A stretch of 64,000 nucleotides of DNA, taken from NCBI GenBank assembly GCA_037367355.1, contig CM074696.1, positions 682,001-746,000 on the forward strand, given 5' to 3'. Below are positions 23,424 through 37,661 of the stretch, one piece after another (the stretch's first letter is position 1; each line of letters starts with the position of its first letter). The position numbers were made by a program, and so were the translations under genes. This DNA comes from Neoscytalidium dimidiatum (lineage: Eukaryota > Ascomycota > Dothideomycetes > Botryosphaeriales > Botryosphaeriaceae). The notes beneath the pieces are model-generated. The model was not told where the DNA came from and ran no database searches. It saw nothing but the letters and a program-made list of their open reading frames with translations.

Positions 23424-24527
23424 ATGGCCGGCAGATGGCCTGGCATTCACGGCCACAGCGGCGGGCGCGGGAAGATTGCTGGAGTCGACGTACCATGGGA
23501 ATATGATGCCGAGCTGAAAATCGACACCAAGCCCTCCGAGCTCTTTCCCGTAAGTTAGCCTGGCTGTTCTGCGGACTCCGCTCTCTGTCGCCAAGCTCGC
23601 AGTGCCCGGTGACACAGCTCGCTGGCAACCACTGGCTACCATGCAGGCCACCAACACCTGCCCTTGTTCCCCCCAGCTCTTCGTAACGGACCGCCACCAC
23701 CCCGCAATTCCCCAAAGCTCGTTTCGCCCGCAATGTGGCCCATTCCAAGCCATTCCCTCTGGGGCTCCAAGGACGTCTTGCTGATCCACGCGCGCTGCCA
23801 GCCCAACCCCCCGCCCATCGCGCCGCCGCCGCGCCGCGACGAGAAGACGGCTGTCGCGCGGTACCGCGCGCTACGCGAGCGCATCCACGAAGGCCCGCTC
23901 TACACGGTGCTGGGCGACCACTCGCGCGTGACTAAAGCGCGCGGCAACGCCGCCGCCTCCTCCTCCTCCTCCGCCGTCGTGCTGGACCCGTTCGAGGGCA
24001 TGCCGACGTACGGCCAGAAGTACAAGAAGCAGCGGCGCAAGATCCCGCGCCTGGACACCCGGCCATACAGTAAGCGAACAAACCCACCTGCAAGACTGCG
24101 TGGCATGGAAAAGGCAAAGGGGAAAAAAAAAAGGATCTGGGCGCTAACGAGAGGGGGGAAAAAAACAGTCATGCGCTTCTTCCCCGAGGAGCTCTGGACG
24201 ACGCTCGACCCGACGACCAAGCCCGGCGCCAACGCCGCCGCCCTCAAGAAGCGCCGCAAGATGCTCAAGATCGCCCTGTCCACCAAGCTCACCCGCCTCG
24301 AGGAGCTCGACGAGGACCCCGACCTCGCCGCCCGCGACGACGACGACGACCTCGACAAGGACGACGACGAGGACGGCGGCCCGCGCGAGGAGGAGGAGCA
24401 GGACGACGACTTCGAGGAGGACGAGGACGACGACGACGACTACAACGCCGAGAACTACTTCGATAACGGCGAGGACGACGAGTATGGCGACGAGGGCGGC
24501 GGTGGGGGAGACGATTACGATTTCTGA
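23424..24527 (+). CDS. rpc31: RNA polymerase III subunit Rpc31
   Basis: Subunit of the Rpc82-Rpc34-Rpc31 initiation trimer of Pol III, nuclear. Exons 23424-23549, 23802-24069 and 24169-24527 give 250 residues, matching yeast Rpc31 (about 250). The start MAGRWPGIHGHSGGRGK is Gly/basic. The first join gives ELFP-PNPPPIAPPP, a conserved LFP/Pro segment. Then follow VARYRALRERIHEGPLYTVL, DPFEGMPTYGQKY and RFFPEELWTTLDP. The C-terminal third is an Asp/Glu tract ending in NYFDNGEDDEYGD, the family hallmark. Intron 1 is 252 bases with a CTGAT branch site near the acceptor; intron 2 is 99 bases with a GCTAACG branch. Confidence 0.9.
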
Positions 24528-25275
24528 GGGACCGGTGGCAGGGCCGTCCTGTTGGTGCAGAGGAGCAGTTTGGTCTTCTTTTTGGCGGGATCAGCGTCGT
24601 TCGGCTGGGTTGAAAGCGGTCCGCTTTCCATAAAATCGGGGCTTGGCGAATCTGGGAGTTTAACGACTTTTGACGGTCGGGATTTGGCATCTTGGGAGGA
24701 TTTCGAGGCGTTGGTTGAAGTGGAGGGTAAATCCACTTCACTGCAATTCTGCAGCTTGGGACATGACTTGACGTCGTCATTAACACTGTTTTACGGGGAG
24801 CGCCAGCTGGAGAATCAATGTTGCGGTTCTCTGGGATGCATGATTCCCCTCTTCCTCGCGGAGATCAGGAGGTTGCAAAATAAGAAGAATCTTTAGCACC
24901 GCGATTTACCTGAACAACACTGCTCCGAGCGAGAATTCAAAGATGGCTCTAGTCTAATATTACAAGAGTCTATACATCAAGTACAGCTGCCTCTGTTCCT
25001 TTCTTATGGACTCTGCGCTGACAGAGAGTATTGAAATCCTCCCTCCCTCTTAAGCTTGCAGAAGAATTACAGCACACAGAAAAGATAATTACAATACATG
25101 TTGAATTACAAGTCTCCGTACTCCATCCTCCAATTCCATTCCAGCCCGGAGCAAAACCACACCGTCAAACCTGATTAAGCACCTTCACCCCTACCAACCA
25201 GTCCATCCATCCATCCATCCATCCGACCAATCAAGGAGAACCCCACTACATCAAAACCGAATCTCCACCACCCCA
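24528..25275. other. Intergenic with short CCAT repeat
   Basis: Convergent 3' flanks of Rpc31 and the LRR gene. A (CCAT)n run of about six copies lies at 25202-25224. No gene seen. Confidence 0.6.
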
Positions 25276-28200
25276 CTAGAACGTCTCGTCCTCCCACCTC
25301 ACCCCTTCTCCATCCTCCCCCTCCTCCACCACACGCCCATCATCCGCCTCCACCTCGCCCAACTCCCTCCTCAACACATCCGCCGGGATCTTATCCCGCA
25401 GCCACGCCATCACCGCCTCCGTCCCACGCTTGAGCGTCGCGTAGTTAGGTGCGCGGAACGTGTTGCCCTCGATCTCCAGACTCTTCAAACCCTTCTCCCA
25501 CAGCAGGCCGACCTCGGGCGGGATGCGGCCGATGCTGTTGTGCGCGAGGCCGACGACCTGGAGGCCATCCAGCGCCTCGCGCGAGATGTCCTCGATGCCG
25601 TTGTCACTGGCGAGCAGGGTGGTGAGCTCGGGGAAGCGGGCGCGGAGGACGGGCAGAGGCCCGGCAAGGCGGTTGGACGAGACGTCGAGGTGGGCGAGGC
25701 GCGGGGCGGAGAGGTTGGCGGTGAGGAAGTCGAGGGAAGGGAGCTTGTTGGCAGCGAGGCGGAGGTCGCGGAGGGCGGGCAGGGCGACGTCGTCGGTGAA
25801 GGTCGTGGTGAGGCGGTTGTTGGAGAGGTCGAGGAGCGTGATGTTGGTGGCGAGGGCGACGGCGTCGGGGATGTAGGTGAACTGGTTGTGATGGAGGACG
25901 AGCTGCCGGCAGTCAGGGGCGACAGGCGAGAACTCTTCGTCGTCCAGCTCGGTCAGGGACTTCGAGGAGAGGTCGAGCACGCCAGAGGGTTTGAGGGCCC
26001 ACATGCTGGTTGTGGGGATGACGCCGTTGGAGCTGGCTTCGATGTCATCTGATTTGTCGACGCCGTCGTCTATGGCAGCTGCTGGGTTGTGTCGCATTTT
26101 CAGATCTCTCTTCAGATCCTCGGTGTTCATGGTTAGGAATTTACGTTCCCGCAGTGGGTTTGCTGCTAGGGTGAGCATATCAAGATTCTCCATAAGCCCT
26201 ATTTCGGGGTCAATCTTCGAGATGTCATTGCCATTGAAATTGGCCTGTTTAAGTGATTTCAATGATGTGAAACCGGAGGGAAACTCGGAAAGCTTATTCT
26301 CCTCAGCCAATAAGGTCAGAAGGCTCATCCATCCGGTCAGGTCCGGGAGTGTCTCAATACGGTTTATAGACACATTGAGCGACTTTAGTGCTGGCATTGA
26401 CAGTGAAGAAGGGCCCAGGCAAGTAAGTGCATTTCCAGAAAGGTCGAGATTCTGCAAACGCGGCATCTCCAATACACTCTCTGGGAAGAATGTTCCGCGA
26501 AGGGCGTTCTTAGATGCTGATAATTCTACGAGCGGCAGTGCTGCAAGTGTCTCCATGGGAAGTGAGGATAGCCCATTGGTGTTAACATTGAGCACACGGA
26601 GGTTAGAAAGCTCCCGCATGGAATCCGGAAGGCGAGAAATTTTGTTGCCCTGCAGTTCCAGGACTTCGAGATTGGTCAGAGAGCCAATCGACTCTGGAAG
26701 GTCTCCATCCAAGTCGTTCTCGGCTAATCTGAGTTCGCGTAGGGAAGTGATCTGCGAGATGATTTCGAACGTATCGTTGCGAAGCCGATTTCGAGACTGG
26801 CTATACATCAGAATAGAACTGGTCTCGCCAAAATGTATCGACCAAAGATACTTACCAGGTTCAGAACTGTTAGTCTCTCCAATCTCCTTAAGCCAACGGG
26901 GAGCTCCTTCAATATGTTGCCGTGCAGATCGAGCATTTCCAGTCCACCAAATTGTGGCCCTGTTGCGTCCATATCCTCAGCGGCCTCCTCAGGATCAACA
27001 TCGGGGAAAAGATCGTCCGGGAGCTTCTCGATATCATTATCTGCCGCATTGAACCGGACTAAGTCCACAGACTCCGACCACGCGGCCCCGGCATCTGGAT
27101 TGTATTCGTACATGGACATGACCTGTTGGGGAATCTCGCTCAAGCCCATGTTAGCAATATTCAAACGGCCATCCGATCGTGCGGTGTCGACGCGTTTCTT
27201 AATGACAGCCTCTCCTCCCTTCGGCATCTGGTTGAAAGGATCATCCATTGTATCGAAATCCAATCCGCCAGTGGGCGGGTTATTTGTCACTGGAGCAGGT
27301 GATTTAGTTTGCGCTGCTTTACGAGCTGCCTTGGCTTTGGCAATCTGTTCCCTCAATGCAGCAGAAGAGCTCTTGACCTTCGAAGCTGAATCTGCAGTCT
27401 CTTCCTTCGCAGTTGGCTTCTTGGCTGAAGTAACTGGTCGGCTAGGTAATGTACGTTCAATTTTCGGTTCAGACTCCTCAGTCGGTGAGGCAACATCATC
27501 ATCGAATGTGCTCGCAATCGTTGGACGAGTCTTGGGCACTCTTGTAATCATCGTCTTACTGGAACCGAGCGGAGTTCTTGACACTCTCGCACTGGGACTT
27601 GAGAGATCAACGGGACTCTTCAGCCCAACAGGACTCTTCAGTCCAACAGGACTCATAAGTCCGGCAGGGCTCATAGGATTTGCGTCTGACGCAGAATCTG
27701 GTTCTACTGCCGGCGGCGACATTGGTTGACTGTCAGTGCTAGCTGCGGGTGATCTTGGCGCGGCGCTAGCACTCCGTCTGCCAGGGGTGCCATAAGTCGC
27801 CGACTGATTATACGAACTGCGCGTGGCACTAGAAGCGCGCGACATGCTGCTCGGCGGGCGCAATGTCGGGGTTGTAGGCCTCTGGCTGCTGCTCCTGAAC
27901 GTGCCGGCAGTGCGCGAAGCTGGCCGGGACGCTCTAAAACTCATAGCTGAAGCTGGTCTCATAGGAGGGCCCATCGGGCTCGACGGCGCAAACCAGCTCG
28001 ACTGACGTGACGTGGGAGAAGTCGGCTCCTGCATGATGCGCGACAGACTCTCGAGCGTGCGCTCAGTCAGCGAGGGCTCGCGCTTTTCCTGCTTGGCGCC
28101 GGGCTGTTCTTTAATTTCGTCAGGCTCATACCGCAACGCAAGGGGTGCTGTGGGCTTACCGTTCGGCTCTTGGCCCTCCCCGAAGCCAAAGTCGAACTCG

Positions 28201-28646
28201 CCGCTGTGGGCATCCCTGTGGCTCAGCCTCGACGAGGCGCGGAAGCCGTCCAGATCACCCAGCTGGTCGTCCTCCTGCTCTACGTTGGTTGCGATCGCAG
28301 ATATGGCGGGGCGCTGGATCCGCGATCGTGCCTGACGGGACGCCGGGCGCCCAATTGCTGGCTTCCTGAAAACATCATCGTCCTTCTTCGCGGCGGGCCT
28401 CGCAGGAATGCCTGTGCTGAGACGAGGGGTGGACGAGGCTCGAGGGCTGGCGGCAGCGCGCAGGGAGGAGCTGGAGGCTTTGCTGCGCAAACGTTCGGAG
28501 GAGGGCGCTGGGCGGAGAGACGGTTGTCCTGCGGGCTTCTGGGACGGCAAGGGCAGATTGGACGGACGCGGGATGCTCGAGGGGCGCGGGATGCTGGAGG
28601 GGCGCGGAATGCCTGAGGGCCGCGGCAGCCTCGACGAGGAGTCCAT
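25276..28646 (-). CDS. Large leucine-rich repeat protein with N-terminal SxIP motifs
   Basis: Minus-strand exons 28646-26856 and 26796-25276 give 1,103 residues; the join restores an LRR as LTVLNL-SRNRLRN. Residues 1-480 are disordered and very rich in Ser, Pro and Arg. They open with three tandem RPS-x-IP units (GIPRPSSIPRPSSIPRPS) and later carry a nine-residue-scale SPVGLK repeat and many SP/TP phosphosite-like motifs. Residues from about 500 to 1050 hold two groups of about 15-20 LRRs of the L-x2-L-x-L-x2-N-x-L type, as in LRRC40/Shoc2-like proteins, separated by an acidic linker. The C-terminus is acidic. There is no kinase, TIR or TM segment. The SxIP array suggests EB1-type binding (see findings). 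Single ATG with no in-frame upstream alternative seen. Confidence 0.88.
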
Positions 28647-29389
28647 TGCTGTGCGGCGACGGATTGGGGATGGGCTGGGTTGGCTGGCTGTAGCACGGGC
28701 GCGGTGTGAAGGACAGCGTGTGGAGGATCTGGAGCTTGTTGGCCGGGCCGCGTCCTTGGTCCGTCAGCGCCGACAGCCGAGCGAGCAGACGAGGGTGCCG
28801 GTGCCAGCGGGCTCGCGGTGGGGACGGGCGCGCTGCTGTGCTGCTGGAGCTCCAGGACCAACACATGCAGTCGTGAGCTAGCTACCTATTTACCGCTAGT
28901 TGTCGTGGACGCCGTGCCTCCAGCAGCTCGCCAATGGCCGGCCAGCATTCAAGCTCTCCTCCACGCGGCCGCCAGCGTGGCTGGCCAGCTACCAACCGCC
29001 TCTCCGCCCGCCGCCTGCTGCGCTAGATGCAGTGCATTAAGGAAGCGCCCCTCCATCGCTGCTCCCGTGAGCCGTCCTCGAGCATCTCCCCTCCACGCGC
29101 AGCCTCAGGCCTCAACTGTTCCTGCCGCACCGTTGGCGCGCCGTGGGCCCGTTCATCCGCCGTTGCGCCCGCGTCCCTGGTCGCGTTTCCGGTCGGGTGC
29201 CAAGGCCTGCACTGCGCTGCTCTCGTGTGTTGCCCGACCAACCTCCCCAGCCTGCCCGCGCAGCACCCCCGATCATCATCATCACCCACCCCGCGACCTC
29301 ACGCGCCTGGCCCACCAGCTCCCAGCTCCAGCTCCAGCTCACCGCTCGCGCACGCGGCTTTGTTGAGAGCTGCCCGGCCCCGCTCCGTC
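28647..29389. other. Divergent promoter region
   Basis: 743 bases between the divergent LRR and coiled-coil genes. GC-rich with long pyrimidine tracts near 29330 (CAGCTC repeats). The plus-strand frame open from 29027 extends the coiled-coil gene upstream only through non-ATG codons. Confidence 0.55.
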
Positions 29390-30952
29390 ATGGATCACCG
29401 CGAATCCGTCGCCCACGAGCTGCTCGCCATGTCGCAGGAAGAGCGCCTGCACTCAGCCGCCCGTCCGCGTCAGCCGTCGCAAGACACCACCTCGAACCAC
29501 AGCGCCGCCAAAAGCGATCGCGACAAGTATCAGTCGCCCAACCCGCCCTCCTCCTCCATAACCCCGCCGCCCTCGTCGCAAGTTCCACCCGCTCCGCCTA
29601 GCCGGACTTCGATCCGCACTCCGACGCCTCCTACACCTCTGCTATCATCGCCGCCCCCTACATCGCGGCCCAGTACTCAACTCAGCGGTCACGCGCTGTC
29701 TTTCACCCTTGACCAGATCAATGGCGCCACCTCTGACGAGTTGCGTGATATGGTTGCCGAATTGATGGCTGCCTTGCGCGAAGCCCGGACCTCCGCCGCT
29801 CACCACAAGCTCCAGTACAACATGCTTTGTATTGACAGTGCTGAAGCCCAGAACCGTATGGCGGTTGAGCTGGCCATGGCGCAGCGCGAAGTTGAAGTGC
29901 TCCAGCAGGCAGAGGAGAGGCGACGCGCTGAGATGGCGTCTCCCCACCAAAGTGTCCAGCAACAAACCGTCAGCCCTGCCAACGCTGCTTTGCTGAATGA
30001 GATGAGCCGGCACATCCAGATACTTCAACAGGAAAATGAAGAGCTTCGCAGTATGCTGGAGCATTCGAAACGTGCTACTGAGCACAGAGAAGGGGAGATG
30101 GCAACCCTCGTGGAAGAGAACGAGCGCTTGCGCGGTCGTATCAGGAAGAACAGGGACCATCTAAATGGCATCTTGGGAGACGTGTATGACACTAGTTCGC
30201 CCATGTCGATAACCAGCACACCACGGTATCCCAACACGCCTCGAAGCCGGAACCGTGGGCATGCTGCCAGCGAGGCCAGCAACCGTGGACAACAGGCTTT
30301 CGAAGCGCTGCTTCTTGCCGACAAGATGTTGAGCGAGAAGACCACGACGGCGCCTACGACGCCAACCAGGGGAAACCCCCCGAAGGCACGCTTCAGCCAT
30401 ACCCGAGGAGCCCAGTCTCTCTCTTCAATGCCATCAACGCCTAATAACCGCTCCAGGCCGTCGAAGCAACCTAGCACGGTAGCTGTTCCCCGCACTCCAC
30501 CGAGTTTTCGCCCCGTGAATCAGGCCCCGCGGTCTGCACCGGCTGCCAACGTGCCGAAGCAGCGTCGCCGTGAAAGTACAGACTCGACGATCACGGCTTC
30601 CAGTGTCGAAAACGCCGTCAATGAATCCGACAAGGACACTGAGATTGATGAGTCCCAGGCAAGCCAGATGGCGTCGAACATGCTGCGCCGGACTCCGCAG
30701 CATTACACGATGGGCGGATCCCCGCATGCGAGCCAGAGCCAGAGTCAAGGCCAGAGGGGGAGTTCAATCCAGGCGAAGCTGTTTGGCCAGGTCAAGAAGC
30801 CGGGAGTGGGGCGGCCTGCAGAGAAGGAGAAGCGAAGCATTTCCGGAGTCGAGGGTAGTGAAACTGGGAATGCAGCGAAGAGGAGTCGCGTCAGTGATAC
30901 CGGAATTGGATTGGGAATCGGCGGAGTGAGCAGCAGCCCGAAGAGGTCGTGA
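29390..30952 (+). CDS. Coiled-coil protein of unknown function
   Basis: Single-exon gene, 520 residues from the ATG at 29390 (context GTCATGG). The N-terminus (MDHRESVAHELLAMSQEERL) looks helical and is followed by a Pro/Ser/Thr-rich linker. Residues about 105-260 form two coiled coils: one around SDELRDMVAELMAALREART and AMAQREVEVLQQAEERRR, and one around NEMSRHIQILQQENEELRSM and TLVEENERLRGRIRKN. The C-terminal half is disordered and basic, with TP/SP sites (SITSTPRYPNTPRS). It has the look of a scaffold or spindle-pole/polarity protein, but no domain settles the function. Divergently arranged with the LRR gene. Confidence 0.82.
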   Translation: MDHRESVAHELLAMSQEERLHSAARPRQPSQDTTSNHSAAKSDRDKYQSPNPPSSSITPPPSSQVPPAPPSRTSIRTPTPPTPLLSSPPPTSRPSTQLSGHALSFTLDQINGATSDELRDMVAELMAALREARTSAAHHKLQYNMLCIDSAEAQNRMAVELAMAQREVEVLQQAEERRRAEMASPHQSVQQQTVSPANAALLNEMSRHIQILQQENEELRSMLEHSKRATEHREGEMATLVEENERLRGRIRKNRDHLNGILGDVYDTSSPMSITSTPRYPNTPRSRNRGHAASEASNRGQQAFEALLLADKMLSEKTTTAPTTPTRGNPPKARFSHTRGAQSLSSMPSTPNNRSRPSKQPSTVAVPRTPPSFRPVNQAPRSAPAANVPKQRRRESTDSTITASSVENAVNESDKDTEIDESQASQMASNMLRRTPQHYTMGGSPHASQSQSQGQRGSSIQAKLFGQVKKPGVGRPAEKEKRSISGVEGSETGNAAKRSRVSDTGIGLGIGGVSSSPKRS

Positions 30953-31691
30953 GAAAGGCGCGACTGAGCTGGACAGCTTTCACGAGTTGACGACGGGTCA
31001 TCGGCGTCTGGGCGCAGCTGTCTGGGTTATTGATTATGGTATGCTCAGATGACTGTGACTTTGGAGGGATGTCGTCGTTGATTATTTGAACAGGATGATT
31101 CCCTTCTCGTTTTTTTGGTTTCTTGGGATAATTTTTTTTTAGATCCTCCAGGTTGGGTACCTTTTCTGGAAGTTGAATTCTTGGCAAGGCGGACAATGGA
31201 ATTGAAAAGGTGGTAAAAGGAATATGGAGGTTGTAGTATATAGCGAGGATTCAAAGGGATAAGCATTGCACCGCAATGCCGAAGAATGAGAAAGAAATTG
31301 CATCCGGCCCTCTGTGCAAGTGAGCTTTCCTTGCCCCAAATGACGTCCGCAACGATGAGTGAGTGCGTAGAAGTGACACAAGCAGAGGGCGTGGCGATAT
31401 CGAGAACATTGTGTTGAGAATACCTGCAGTCGGGAGGCCCAGGAGCGAGCTACGTGATGGCCCTGGTTCTGGTTGTCCAGGTGAGAAAAAGGTGAGGGGT
31501 GAAGTTCGGCGGTGGGCCAGTTCGGAGAGGCCAGTAGAAAGCTTCCTGTTCTGGCAGTCCGTGGCGCCTCCGCCGCCGCCAAGCCTCCCCCGTCACCTCC
31601 CGTCGCGCTCCGCCAGACACGTCCGCCTGTCTTGTTCCCCCGTCCCTTTTTTGTTGCCCTACCGCCAACCTTAAAGCTTCATGGGTCAACT
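30953..31691. other. Intergenic, no gene seen
   Basis: 3' flank of the coiled-coil gene and promoter of PER1; a T run lies near 31133. A four-codon upstream ORF sits at its right edge (see findings). Confidence 0.55.
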
Positions 31692-32916
31692 ATGAGAGCA
31701 GCAACCCTCGGTGCCCCATGGCTCCTCAGCGCAGTGCTTGTCGTGCTGCTGCTCCTCGCAGGCACGGCGCACGCTTCGCTGGGCGACCGCCTGCCGGACT
31801 TCAAGGACTGCGTGAAGGTAAGCTCTGGTACCTGGGGAAGACGCCAGTTGCACACTTCCGACTGGCAGCAAATATGCGAGAAACAGTGTGCAGCATTGAA
31901 TACAATTGGCAAGAAAAGAGCATAGCCGCTTACCAGCTTTATTCGCACAGGTCTGCATCGAAACCAACTGTGAAGTTGAAGACCCAACACCTATCCGTAA
32001 AGCTCCCTACCTCCTACCTCCATGCGGCCTCTCGACCTTGGCAATTGAAATCAAGAGAGCATACCATGCTGACCCAGCCCATCCAGCCTTCCGCAACCGC
32101 CTCCTCCTGTGGGACTGTCCCTCCGAATGCGACTATACCTGCCAACACATCGTAACGGACAAGCGCCTGGCACGCGACCCGCCCTACCGTACACCCGTCC
32201 TCCAATTCCACGGAAAATGGCCCTTCTACCGCTTCCTGGGCATGCAGGAGCCCTTCTCCGTCCTCTTCTCCCTCCTCAACTACCTCGCGCACGCGTGGGG
32301 AATATCCATGCTCCGCCAACGCATCCCCGAAACGTACCCCCTCCGCAAATACTACATCCTCTTCGGATACTTCGGGCTGAACGCCTGGTTCTGGAGCATG
32401 GTCTTCCACACGCGCGACTTCCCCTTCACCGAGAAGATGGACTACTTCGGGGCGGGCGCATCCGTCATGTACGGGCTCTACTACACGCCGATCCGGCTGT
32501 GGCGGTGGGACAGCGCCGCCAGCCCGACGCTGCAGAGCGTGCGGCGCGCGTGGACGGCGCTGTGCGTCGCGCTCTACCTCGCGCACGTCGCGTACCTGAC
32601 GCTCTGGGCCTGGGACTACACGTACAACATGGCCGCCAACGTCGCCGTCGGCGTCGTCCACAACCTGCTCTGGTCCTGGTTCTCCATCGACCGCTACCGC
32701 CGCCTCAAGCGCACCTGGGCCGCCTGGCCCGGCCTCATCGTCGCCTGGATCATCATGGCCATGAGCCTCGAGCTGCTGGACTTCCCGCCCTGGAGGGGCA
32801 TGGTCGACGCGCATAGCCTCTGGCATCTCGGCACCGTCCTGCCGACGCTCGGGTGGTACGCGTTCTTGATCAAGGATGCGGAGGAGGATCTGCAGAACAC
32901 GAGGCTGAAAGCGTGA
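31692..32916 (+). CDS. per1: Per1/PGAP3 family GPI-lipid remodelling protein
   Basis: ER membrane protein of the CREST superfamily that removes the sn-2 acyl chain of GPI anchors (phospholipase A2 step) before anchored proteins leave the ER. Exons 31692-31817 and 31951-32916 give 363 residues. A signal peptide (LSAVLVVLLLLAGTAHA) is followed by a Cys-rich lumenal domain (CVKVCIETNCEVED, LLLWDCPSECDYTCQ). Seven TM helices follow, with conserved polar/His residues in NAWFWSMVFHTRDFPFTEKMDY, AVGVVHNLLW and DAHSLWHLGT. All are Per1 hallmarks. The fasciclin protein in this window is a plausible client type. A minimal upstream ORF overlaps the start (31681-31695). Confidence 0.95.
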
Positions 32917-34551
32917 AAGAGGAAGGTGGGATTGGGGGAGAGATTGGAGGCGCGCTGGACGGGCTTATCTTGGTTATCTCCTCCTTGCATGTCTTGCATC
33001 CTACGGCTGCGGGTGCTTCTTCCGGCTCCTTTTTATCCGTATCGTTAGAAGAAAAAAAAGAGAAAAAAAAAAAGAGGACAGCGAAGGAGCATCTGTTGGG
33101 ACTTCCTTCGGTCTGTCGCAAATCGCATCATCATTATCACTTACGCGAAGTCTACGTGCACTGATGGAGGAAACGAAGATGTGTTTCTGCCGTCATATGT
33201 GGTTCGGATGCACTCAATTTACTTCTTGAAGCGTGCATCATTCTCTCTTAATTATCAACAGGCAACCTTTGCCTTCCCATCAGCTTCACCGTATAAGATC
33301 AAGTAAGCCGGACCAGCAGGAGTCTCAAGCAGGATGTGTTCCGAACGGCCGAGAGGCGTAACTATCGATTCGTTGTCAGAACACAGACCCAGGAAGATAG
33401 TTCACTTCAAAAAGTCTGGAAGGAAGCAGCCAGATACTTCAACCCCACTGATCAGGAAGGCGCTTTATTAATAAGGTATCGCCAAGATGCGGCGGATAAG
33501 AGCGGGGTCGCAAATCGATTCAAACACCAACATCTGCATTCCCCCTTACCCCGGCTCATGCGACATGGCCGCCACGGTGATAGCACCGACGATAACGACA
33601 AGCAAGACCCAGCCAAAGGTCGGTAGTGGGTGAGGAACGGTTTATTTTTTTCTGTTTCTTCTCCAGGTGAAATCCGCCTTCCTTAATCGCACAAACACAC
33701 TCACTCATCCTCCCCACCCACCCGCAGCATAGAACAATTTCCTTCGCATGTCATATTCCATCATCCGGACGAAAACAGAAGATCTCGTCCGGCAACCACC
33801 ACGAAATTTCGACGATCCTCAATTCCACGAACGACAAGGGGTTTTGTGAAAACAAGACAGAAAAAGGGAGGGGAAAAAAGTGCAAAAAGGGGAAGAAGCT
33901 ACCGCAACCACAGAAAACCTAGCAGCTCTCTGTCGTCCATCCGTCCCATCCCATCTTAACCGTCCCGTACTAACAAATACAAGTAAATAACCCCTTTGCC
34001 TGAATCTTTCCGTAAACCTAGGTTGGAGCTTGTCGAGAGGGAGAAAAAAAGTATTCCTTTCTTTTATCCCTCGTTCCTCCCTTGTCACATGTGTGCATGT
34101 GTTGTCTCTGTCTCCATTGAATCTCTGCTATTTATGAACTCCCGGACACGACGCCTGCTAGCACCCATACTGCTCGCGTGACAAATCCGTCGGGAAGCAG
34201 TAAGACCCGAGTGGATCGATTTAAACATGCCACGACATCGGGAATGTACACCAGAAACTCTCTCTACCATCGCTCGGACGCGATGACCTCCTTGACGTTG
34301 AGAGAGCATTCCGACTGTTCTGTCCTCTGTAATGAATTTGCAAACGTCGCTGAGCCGGATTTCTGGCGACTCAAAGAGATATCTGCTACTGTCGATAACC
34401 GGAGTGAGAAGTGGCCGAAAAACATCCAAGAAGGATCCCGCCCAGTCCTGCACCATAGAAGCATAAGATAATGACCTTCCCAAAGAGAGATAGTCTTTTT
34501 GAGTCCAGGAACAGCTTCTCAATTTCTTTCGTCTTTTGCCGTGCGGCACCC
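32917..34551. other. Intergenic, no gene seen
   Basis: Convergent 3' flanks of PER1 and YAK1, 1.6 kb, with A runs near 33050-33075. Nothing coding can be supported; long 3' UTRs are likely. Confidence 0.55.

Positions 34552-37661
<3,110 letters not shown>

Noticed and set aside
32014..32826. 270-residue minus-strand frame
   Set aside because: Shadow of PER1 exon 2.
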